Source: Pseudomonas hygromyciniae (lineage in GTDB: Bacteria; Pseudomonadota; Gammaproteobacteria; Pseudomonadales; Pseudomonadaceae). Taken from it: a DNA stretch of 64,000 nucleotides. Made by a program: the position numbers and the translations under genes. The stretch spans positions 4,896,501 to 4,960,500 of the forward strand of contig NZ_CP070506.1 of the NCBI RefSeq assembly GCF_016925675.1, in the 5' to 3' direction. The first letter of the stretch is position 1; each line of letters starts with the position of its first letter. Positions 57,375 through 64,000 of this stretch are shown here, piece after piece. Under the pieces are notes generated by a model. The model was not told the DNA's origin and ran no database searches. It saw only the letters and a program-made list of their open reading frames with translations.

Positions 57375-60300
57375 TTATTGTGGTTTTTCAAATGGCTTGT
57401 CGAAGGTGATTTTTGGATCTTTCCATGGCCCTTCCACCTTGTACTGGACGCTGGCAAAACGCGAAACCCGATCACCGATCAACTTGTCGATCAAAAACAA
57501 CGCGCCGCCAATGGCCGGCGCGCCCACGATCAACGCGGCAATCGGCAGGTTGTTGGTCACCGGCAAGGTCACCAGCAACTTGGCATCGACACGATCAGCC
57601 ACCAGGTCCAGGGTGCCGTTTAGCTCCAGATTGCTCGACGGCCCCGTGAGGATAATCGGCTCACGGGTCACAAACACACCATTGCTGGCAGCCAACAAGC
57701 CCTTGACCCGGTCGTAGCTAAGGCCCTTGCCGAGCAAGTCCGAGAAGTCCAGGCGCAAACGCCGGCCAATCGAGTTGAAATTCAGCAAGCCAAACACCCG
57801 TAAAGCCTGGGCACCGCCCTCGACCTCGACGAACTGGCCCTTGCGGAATGACGCATCCAGGCTGCCGGAAAAACGCTTGGGCCCAACCCACGCAGGCGAA
57901 CCCGGCCAGCGCCCATCAACATCCAGATGAAAATCCTGGCTAGTCACCGTGGGCGCAAAGCCCCAGCCCTTGAGCACATCGGCGATATTCTTGCCGTCCA
58001 GGCGTCCCTTGTACCAACTGTTGCTCGCGCCAGGAGCCCCTTCCCAACCACCAGCGCCCTTGAGCTGCATGCCCTTGAGACCCAAGTCGAGGTTGTTGAA
58101 GGCCATGCCCTTGGCTGTCGGACGCACCTTCAAGGACCAAGCGCCGATCAGGTCGGGGCCCTGGAACAACTGGGCAATGGCGATATCCAGCGCGGGAATA
58201 TCCTTGGGATTGATGCTGGCCAGGGGATCAGGCGCGTTTTCATCGGCCTGTATCGTAGGGTCGACCGCCGGCAGCTTCACATACTGCAGGTTGATGGCAA
58301 TGGGCGCACCCTTCGCATCTGGCAGGCCAACCGTGCCCTTGGCCTGCTGGCTGTCGAGTTGCAGGCCCCAGGCGGCGGGCTTGCGGTCCAGTTTCAGGGT
58401 GACCTGGTCGAACTGGGTCCCAAAGCCTGTCAGCTTGCCGATCTTGAAATCGGCACTGCTCAGCAGTTGCTTGGCATTGCCGCCCGGATCATTGCCGGCG
58501 TAGCGCTCTACCAACTTCTTCCAGGGATCGATATCCAGTTCCGACAGCACCCCGCGAATCCGCAGGCCCTTGCCACCGGGCAGCAAGGCGTCGCCATCAC
58601 CGAGGAACAGCTCGCCCCGGCCCTGGGCAAAGTTGTCCGCCGGGGCTGCAAAGGTAAAGTTCGCCAACTCGCCGTAATCAAACCAGTAACGCCGCTCCGC
58701 GCCTTGCAAGGTCATGCGGAACACACTCTCACGACCCTGGCTGGCGGGCATGCCAAACGGCGCCGGCAAGTCCACTGCCACGCCCTTGAGGTTGGAGCTG
58801 ACCCGCAACTGGCTGTCGGCACCATCCAGATCGAGTTGCAGTTGGTACGGGATATCCCCGGATACCGGCAGAGGCTGGCTGACTTTCAGCCAGTCGGTAA
58901 GGCGCTTGACCGTTACCTGGCCCTTGGCGGTGACCCGTGTGCTGAGATTTCCTGGCTTGCCACCGGCAGCAATCTGCGCAGTGATCGGCCGGTCAAAGGC
59001 TTGGGCGCTGATGTTCTGGCCACTCAGGCCCTTGGCGCTGTCGAAGCGGAACTCGCCCTTGAGCTGGTTCAGGTCCAGGGTCGGCTCAGCCAGTTGCAGG
59101 CGCGCCTTGTCGGTCTTGAAGTCCACTACAATTTTCGGCTCGGCGCCCTTGGCCAGGGGAATATCCAGGTCCAGGGAACCTTGCAGGTCGCCCTCGCCTT
59201 TCCAGCCGGCAAACGTCGACGCCGTGCCGATGGGCGCGTCCTGAAGGATCTTCAGGCCGTCCCCCAGACCGCCGGCAAACCCGCCCGTCAGCAGCAAATG
59301 GCTGTCATGGCCGGGCAGCGCATGGGGAATGTTGACGTAGATATCCTTGACCTTGGTATCGAGCAGTTGCCCCTTGCTGGCCAGGATGCGCACGCCGGTC
59401 TCTTCGACGAACACTTCACCGGCCACCTTGCTGACATGGGGCCAGCCCGGCTGGAATGCCAATTCGGCGTCATGCACCTTGAAGAACAGGCTGATATTGC
59501 GCGCCGCCGTCAGCGCATCGTGGTTCAGCGAGCCTTGATACTGGAAGAACCCTTCCTCGACCGCACCCTTGAGTATGGCTGTACGCAGCCACTCATCCAG
59601 GGCCGGGCTCAACACCGCAGGCAAGTACTTGGGGGTGAAGCGCCCATCGCCATCGACCATGCCGACCCGCAGGTCCATGTAGTCTTCCTGGCTATGATCG
59701 AAATGCAGGCGAATCAGGAAATCCGCCGCCACCTTGCCCTCTTCCCCGAGCACCTTGATATACGGTGCAATCAGCGTGAAGCCTTGCTTATCCAGCTTCC
59801 ACGTCAAGCGTGCATTGGCCTGGATGTACTGCCAGGGCTTGGCGAAAATCGGGTCCAGGTGCAAGACGAAATCCTTGCTGTCCATGCGCAACTCGCCCTG
59901 GCCCAGGTCGCCACTGATGCTCCCGGATACATTGCGGGCCGCCGGCGCGCCGAAATAGGCGTCAAAGCCCACGCGGTCGAGGTTGGCGGCGAAGCTAACG
60001 CGCTGGTCGCCCTCCTCCTGCGGACGATAATCCACTAGCACATTGCGCAGCACGCCCGTGGCCTTCAACGCCTCTACGGTCTTGGCAAAACCTTCCGGCA
60101 ATGGCGCCAGAGCATTGAGCAAGGGGGTAATCGGCGTCAGATCCAGGCGGTCGGCCTGCAGATTCCAGATCTCCTGCGCCTTGTCGGTGGCCAGGGTTTG
60201 CTGCAATTGCAGGTGCGACTCCCAACGGGTGTCGCCCAGGTTCATGGCCAAAGAGTCGAAGACCACCTTCAGACCGCTGTCACTGCGCTGCAGGTAGGCC

Positions 60301-61190
60301 GTGAGGCCCAGGTTCTGGATGCTCGTGGGCTTGCGCTGGGCATAACGGACCTTCACCTGCGGCGCATTGAGCCGGGTGGCGGCACTTTGCAGGGTGCCAT
60401 TGGCCCAGGTCAGCCAGAACTCACCGCCGGCTTTCAACTCGCTGAGTTTCCAGTCCCGGGTCAACTTCGCCGGTATCCATTGCGCCCAATTGCTCTGGGG
60501 CAGGCTCAGGTACGCCTGGACTTCACCGTCGCGCCACTGGCTGGCACGGATCCGCGTGCGCAGGCTGAGAGCCAGCGGTTGCCCATCGGGCAAGGTCAGG
60601 CGGGCATCCAGGCGCTGGCGAGTGGCGCCGGTTTGCAGGCTCAAGCCCACGTAGGTCAAGGTCAGCGGCGCTTGTTCGAACGGCTGCAAGGTAACCTGGC
60701 TGTCCAGCAGCGAGACCTTTGCCACCGCCTGCATGCGCTTGAGCAGTTGCTCCGGGTCCAAGGGCTGGTCGTCCTGCACCGGCAGGCCTTGCAACGCCCA
60801 ATGGCCGTCCTGGTCTTCCTTGACGCTGAGCTGCAAGCCGCTGACTTCCAGATGGGCAATGCGCACATCCCACGCCAGCAGGCTGGCCCAGAGATCGGGC
60901 ACCACTTGCACCTGGTCCAGGCGCACGGCACTGCTGCCTTCACCGACCATCACATCATGGGCGAGCAATACCGGGGCAAAGCCGCTCCAACGCCCTTCCA
61001 GGCTGCCAATGCTCAGGGGCATGTCGATCGCCGCCTGTGCCTTGACCTCGACTTCGCCGCGGTACTCCGCCACCAATGGCGTCAATTCACGGCCCAGGCT
61101 GACGTAGACCGCCGCCAGCACCAACAGCAATGCACACAGGCCAAGGCCCCAACGGGTCAGTGCGGCAAAAAAGCGTGGCAGACGCTCCAT
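57375..61190 (-). CDS. yhdP: YhdP, AsmA-like envelope protein
   Basis: 1271 residues. One N-terminal membrane helix (WGLGLCALLLVLAAVYVSLG, about residues 14-33) is followed by a very long periplasmic beta-rich body (DUF3971-type, then the AsmA-like C-terminal domain). YhdP-type proteins bridge the two membranes and move phospholipid to the outer membrane along with TamB and YdbH. Together with mla and lpt genes it makes this window rich in lipid-transport machinery. It is 49 bp upstream of the nitrilase gene on the same strand. Confidence 0.9.
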   Translation of the reverse strand: MERLPRFFAALTRWGLGLCALLLVLAAVYVSLGRELTPLVAEYRGEVEVKAQAAIDMPLSIGSLEGRWSGFAPVLLAHDVMVGEGSSAVRLDQVQVVPDLWASLLAWDVRIAHLEVSGLQLSVKEDQDGHWALQGLPVQDDQPLDPEQLLKRMQAVAKVSLLDSQVTLQPFEQAPLTLTYVGLSLQTGATRQRLDARLTLPDGQPLALSLRTRIRASQWRDGEVQAYLSLPQSNWAQWIPAKLTRDWKLSELKAGGEFWLTWANGTLQSAATRLNAPQVKVRYAQRKPTSIQNLGLTAYLQRSDSGLKVVFDSLAMNLGDTRWESHLQLQQTLATDKAQEIWNLQADRLDLTPITPLLNALAPLPEGFAKTVEALKATGVLRNVLVDYRPQEEGDQRVSFAANLDRVGFDAYFGAPAARNVSGSISGDLGQGELRMDSKDFVLHLDPIFAKPWQYIQANARLTWKLDKQGFTLIAPYIKVLGEEGKVAADFLIRLHFDHSQEDYMDLRVGMVDGDGRFTPKYLPAVLSPALDEWLRTAILKGAVEEGFFQYQGSLNHDALTAARNISLFFKVHDAELAFQPGWPHVSKVAGEVFVEETGVRILASKGQLLDTKVKDIYVNIPHALPGHDSHLLLTGGFAGGLGDGLKILQDAPIGTASTFAGWKGEGDLQGSLDLDIPLAKGAEPKIVVDFKTDKARLQLAEPTLDLNQLKGEFRFDSAKGLSGQNISAQAFDRPITAQIAAGGKPGNLSTRVTAKGQVTVKRLTDWLKVSQPLPVSGDIPYQLQLDLDGADSQLRVSSNLKGVAVDLPAPFGMPASQGRESVFRMTLQGAERRYWFDYGELANFTFAAPADNFAQGRGELFLGDGDALLPGGKGLRIRGVLSELDIDPWKKLVERYAGNDPGGNAKQLLSSADFKIGKLTGFGTQFDQVTLKLDRKPAAWGLQLDSQQAKGTVGLPDAKGAPIAINLQYVKLPAVDPTIQADENAPDPLASINPKDIPALDIAIAQLFQGPDLIGAWSLKVRPTAKGMAFNNLDLGLKGMQLKGAGGWEGAPGASNSWYKGRLDGKNIADVLKGWGFAPTVTSQDFHLDVDGRWPGSPAWVGPKRFSGSLDASFRKGQFVEVEGGAQALRVFGLLNFNSIGRRLRLDFSDLLGKGLSYDRVKGLLAASNGVFVTREPIILTGPSSNLELNGTLDLVADRVDAKLLVTLPVTNNLPIAALIVGAPAIGGALFLIDKLIGDRVSRFASVQYKVEGPWKDPKITFDKPFEKPQ

Positions 61191-61265
61191 GTCAGGCGAC
61201 CCTCAAGGTAATAGTCGGACGGCAGATCAAGGTTTGCCGGTCTCGTTGAAAAGGACTGATGCGGA

Positions 61266-62723
61266 TCAGAGCAGCACCACGTCGTATTGTTCCTGGGAAT
61301 ACATGGTTTCGACCTGGAAACGGATAGTGCGGCCAATAAAGCCCTCCAATTCCGCTACGTTGCCTGACTCTTCGTCTAGCAAACGGTCCACTACCTTCTG
61401 GTTGGCCAGGACTCTATAACCCTCGGCCTGGTAAGCGCGTGCCTCCCGTAGGATTTCCCGGAAAATCTCGTAGCAAACCGTTTCCGGAGTCTTCAACTTA
61501 CCGCGCCCCTGACAACTGCTACACGGCTCGCACAGCACTTGTTCAAGACTTTCGCGCGTGCGCTTGCGGGTCATCTGTACCAGGCCCAACTCGGTGATAC
61601 CGATGATGTTGGTCTTGGCGTGATCGCGCTCCAGTTGCTTTTCAAGGGTGCGCAACACCTGGCGCTGGTGTTCTTCATCTTCCATGTCGATGAAGTCGAT
61701 GATGATGATCCCGCCCAGGTTGCGCAGGCGCAGTTGGCGGGCAATGGCAGTGGCGGCTTCGAGGTTGGTCTTGAAGATCGTTTCTTCAAGGTTGCGATGG
61801 CCGACGAAGGCGCCGGTGTTCACGTCAATGGTGCTCATGGCTTCCGCCGGGTCCACCACCAGGTAGCCACCGGACTTGAGCGGCACCTTGCGTTCCAGGG
61901 CCTTCTGGATTTCGTCCTCGACGCCATACAGGTCGAAAATCGGCCGTTCACCGGGGTAGTGTTCCAGGCGGTCGGCGATTTCCGGCATCAGTTCGGCAAC
62001 AAATTGCGTGGTTCGCTGGAAGGTTTCCCGCGAGTCGATGCGAATTTTCTCGATCTTGGGGCTGACCAAGTCGCGTAGGGTTCGCAGGGCCAGGCCCAGG
62101 TCTTCATAGATGACGCTCGGCGCGCCGATGGTCTTGATCTGGGCAGCGATCTGGTCCCACAGGCGCCGCAGGTAGCGAATGTCCATGAGGATCTCGTCGG
62201 CACCGGCGCCCTCGGCGGCGGTGCGCAGGATAAAGCCGCCCGCTTCTTTGATGCCTTCGGCCGCCACGCAATCGCTGACGACCTTTTTCAAGCGCTCACG
62301 CTCGCCTTCGTCTTCGATTTTCAGGGAAATGCCGACATGGGCGGTGCGTGGCATGTAAACCAGGTAGCGCGAAGGAATCGATAACTGCGTGGTCAGGCGC
62401 GCGCCCTTGGAGCCGATCGGATCCTTGGTGACTTGCACCACCAGGCTCTGCCCTTCATGCACCAGGGCGCTGATGCTCTCGACAGCCGGGCCTTCGCGCA
62501 GGGAAATTTCCGAGGCATGGATAAATGCCGCGCGGTCCAGGCCGATATCGACAAAGGCCGCCTGCATCCCAGGCAACACCCGCACGACCTTGCCTTTATA
62601 GATATTGCCAACGATCCCGCGCTTCTGGGTGCGCTCGACGTGCACTTCCTGCAAAACACCGTTTTCTACCACCGCCACGCGCGATTCCATCGGCGTGATA
62701 TTGATCAGAATCTCTTCACTCAT
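61266..62723 (-). CDS. rng: Ribonuclease G
   Basis: 485 residues, the exact RNase G length. An S1 domain (about 38-125; GNIYKGKVVRVLPGMQAAFV), then the catalytic aspartates in VVDPAEAMSTIDVNTGAFVG (about 303) and GGIIIIDFIDMEDEEHQRQV (about 346), and a Zn-link-like CEPCSSCQGRG (about 404-414). It is a 5'-end-dependent endonuclease that matures the 5' end of 16S rRNA and decays some mRNAs. ATG 62723 gives MSEEILINITPMESRVAVVE. Confidence 0.95.
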   Translation of the reverse strand: MSEEILINITPMESRVAVVENGVLQEVHVERTQKRGIVGNIYKGKVVRVLPGMQAAFVDIGLDRAAFIHASEISLREGPAVESISALVHEGQSLVVQVTKDPIGSKGARLTTQLSIPSRYLVYMPRTAHVGISLKIEDEGERERLKKVVSDCVAAEGIKEAGGFILRTAAEGAGADEILMDIRYLRRLWDQIAAQIKTIGAPSVIYEDLGLALRTLRDLVSPKIEKIRIDSRETFQRTTQFVAELMPEIADRLEHYPGERPIFDLYGVEDEIQKALERKVPLKSGGYLVVDPAEAMSTIDVNTGAFVGHRNLEETIFKTNLEAATAIARQLRLRNLGGIIIIDFIDMEDEEHQRQVLRTLEKQLERDHAKTNIIGITELGLVQMTRKRTRESLEQVLCEPCSSCQGRGKLKTPETVCYEIFREILREARAYQAEGYRVLANQKVVDRLLDEESGNVAELEGFIGRTIRFQVETMYSQEQYDVVLL

Positions 62724-62792
62724 GGCTGGGTCTCGTTCAGGCGTTTTCACAATAGTGGCCGATCGCTTAAATGTGGCGCTGGAGTAAAGCGT

Positions 62793-63389
62793 TCAGCGCA
62801 CGGAAAGGTGTTGCCAACAGGGTATGCCGAAATGGCTCAGCAGTTCTGCTGTTTCGCAGACCGGCAGGCCAACGACTGCGGAGTAGCTGCCATTGAGGCC
62901 GGCGACAAACACCGCCGCCAGCCCTTGGATAGCATAGCCGCCCGCCTTGTCCTGGGGTTCCCCGCTGTGCCAGTAAGTCGTTGCTTCGTGTGTTGAAATC
63001 TTGCGAAAGCGCACGCGGCTACTGACCAGGCGCGTTTCGCAGCGCTGGCCATCGAGCACGGCAATGGCGGTGAGGACTTCGTGTTCACGATCAGAAAGGG
63101 CCAGCAGCATGGCCAGGGCATCGGCCTGATCCAGGGGCTTGCCCAGGATTCGGCCATCGAGGATGACGGCGGTATCGGCGCCCAGCACGCAGGTATTTGC
63201 GCTGTCGGCCAATGTCGCCAGGCCTGCGGCGGCTTTGCCACGGGCCAGGCGTTCGACATAGGCCGCAGGTGATTCGTTGCCCAGGGGTGTTTCATCGATG
63301 GCGGCGTTGACCACGGTGAACGGCACGCCGATCTGGGTCAGCAGTTCACGTCGCCGAGGAGAGCCGGAGGCCAGATAAAGCGCATGCAT
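62793..63389 (-). CDS. maf: Maf-family nucleoside triphosphate pyrophosphatase (YhdE type)
   Basis: 198 residues, [20 protein letters not shown] then an active-site loop [21 protein letters not shown] and [21 protein letters not shown]. Maf/YhdE proteins hydrolyse dTTP, UTP or modified pyrimidine nucleotides. The ATG at 63389 matches the family. It sits between mreD and rng, the standard order mreBCD-maf-rng. Confidence 0.93.
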   Translation of the reverse strand: MHALYLASGSPRRRELLTQIGVPFTVVNAAIDETPLGNESPAAYVERLARGKAAAGLATLADSANTCVLGADTAVILDGRILGKPLDQADALAMLLALSDREHEVLTAIAVLDGQRCETRLVSSRVRFRKISTHEATTYWHSGEPQDKAGGYAIQGLAAVFVAGLNGSYSAVVGLPVCETAELLSHFGIPCWQHLSVR

Positions 63390-63439
63390 TGCAGACTCTC
63401 CCTGTGGGTTCGATAACCAGGCAGAGCCTCGCGACCCAC

Positions 63440-63928
63440 TCAATTGATTTTATAGCGGCGACGCAACCCACGCAGGCCGAAGCTGATCCATGGCCACAAC
63501 AGCGCACTGACCAAGGCCGGCAAGACCAGCGCCAAGGTGGGTTGGCGGTTGCCGGTCAAGGCGCTGAGCCACAGTTGCACCAACTGGGCCAGACCGAAGA
63601 TCACCAGGATGACCAGGCACTGCTGCCACATCGGGAACATACGCAGGCGTTGCTGCAACGACAGCACCAAGAATGTAATCAGCGTAAGAATCAACGCGTT
63701 CTGCCCGAGCAACGTGCCATACATCACGTCCTCAGCCAGCCCCAGGCACATCGCAGTGACCATGCCGACCTTGTGCGGCAGGGCCAGGGCCCAGAATGCC
63801 AGGAGCAATGCCAGCCATAGCGGGCGTAGGATTTCCATGAATTGCGGCATCGGCGAAACGCTGAGCAGCATACCGATGGCGAATGTCAACCAGACCATCC
63901 AGCCATTGCGTGAATGAGTACCGGCCAT
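63440..63928 (-). CDS. mreD: MreD, rod-shape-determining membrane protein
   Basis: 162 residues with five to six membrane helices ([39 protein letters not shown] and so on). MreD is part of the elongasome with MreC, MreB, RodA and PBP2. Its start codon overlaps the mreC stop by one base. The C-terminus is basic and inferred cytoplasmic. Confidence 0.92.
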   Translation of the reverse strand: MAGTHSRNGWMVWLTFAIGMLLSVSPMPQFMEILRPLWLALLLAFWALALPHKVGMVTAMCLGLAEDVMYGTLLGQNALILTLITFLVLSLQQRLRMFPMWQQCLVILVIFGLAQLVQLWLSALTGNRQPTLALVLPALVSALLWPWISFGLRGLRRRYKIN

Positions 63929-64000
63929 TATTGCGCCCCCTGTCGAGTGGTTGCCGGCGTGGGCGCCGCAGCAGGCGCAGTCGCCGCTGGTTTGACTGGC
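63928..64000 (-). CDS. mreC: MreC, C-terminal end only
   Basis: The last 23 codons, reading PVKPAATAPAAAPTPATTR then QGAQ and TAA, are the Ala/Pro-rich tail typical of Pseudomonas MreC. The rest lies beyond the window. The stop shares a base with the mreD ATG. Confidence 0.85.
   Translation of the reverse strand, partial: PVKPAATAPAAAPTPATTRQGAQ

Noticed and set aside
57927..60038. 703-codon plus-strand frame opposite yhdP
   Set aside because: Shadow of a real 1271-residue gene; no ribosome site or known domain.

Overview
The window is chromosomal DNA of a fluorescent-group Pseudomonas. Gene content and order match blocks I recall from P. aeruginosa around PA4422-4426, PA4447-4481 and PA4640-4647. 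REP palindromes of the GTGGGAGC...GCTCCCAC type sit between many genes, and there is an OsmC-YcaO fusion and a fagA-fumC-orfX-sodA locus. This assignment comes from reading alone; no search was run.

Layout. 1-4.8 kb: 3' end of rsmI, then lpoA-yraN-gmhA-dolP (envelope and LPS) and an OmpA-type lipoprotein. 4.9-16.2 kb: a metallo-hydrolase, OsmC-YcaO, then a likely lipid-related block of a MalT-type regulator, DUF1329, DUF1302 and an acyl-CoA ligase. 16.3-18.8 kb: an AT-rich stretch of about 1.45 kb that has replaced the 5' ends of a LysE-type exporter gene and of rsmC, leaving both as 3' fragments. 18.8-28 kb: a yybP-ykoY manganese riboswitch with a TMEM165/GDT1-type transporter, an M48 protease lipoprotein, a chemoreceptor, yedK, an acyltransferase and several small unknown proteins. 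28-33.3 kb: mqo, a small protein, wbuC, hpt, and upp-uraA. 33.6-41.7 kb: hisGDC, murA, ibaG and mlaFEDCB. 42-49 kb: kdsD-kdsC-lptC-lptA-lptB-rpoN-hpf-ptsN-rapZ-ptsO. 49-53 kb: a ZIP transporter and the Fur-box-preceded fagA-fumC-orfX-sodA operon. 53-64 kb: pmbA, yjgA, tldD, a nitrilase-like gene, yhdP, rng, maf, mreD and the 3' end of mreC.

Much of the window serves the envelope: Kdo supply and the LPS bridge (kdsD/C, lptC/A/B), lipid asymmetry (mla), peptidoglycan (murA, lpoA, mre), YhdP and several lipoproteins. Nitrogen signalling (rpoN, ptsN, ptsO) and metal/oxidative-stress genes (sodA, fumC, ZIP, TMEM165) form the other themes.

Two things stand out. First, there are two copies (129 and 229 bp) of a MITE-like element with inverted ends CATRRGTATCTACACAA. 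Each is flanked by a perfect 10-bp direct repeat, lies at the same position inside a REP, and itself carries a second REP-type palindrome. Second, the AT-rich replacement at 16.7-18.2 kb has no sustained reading frame and appears to have disabled two neighbours.
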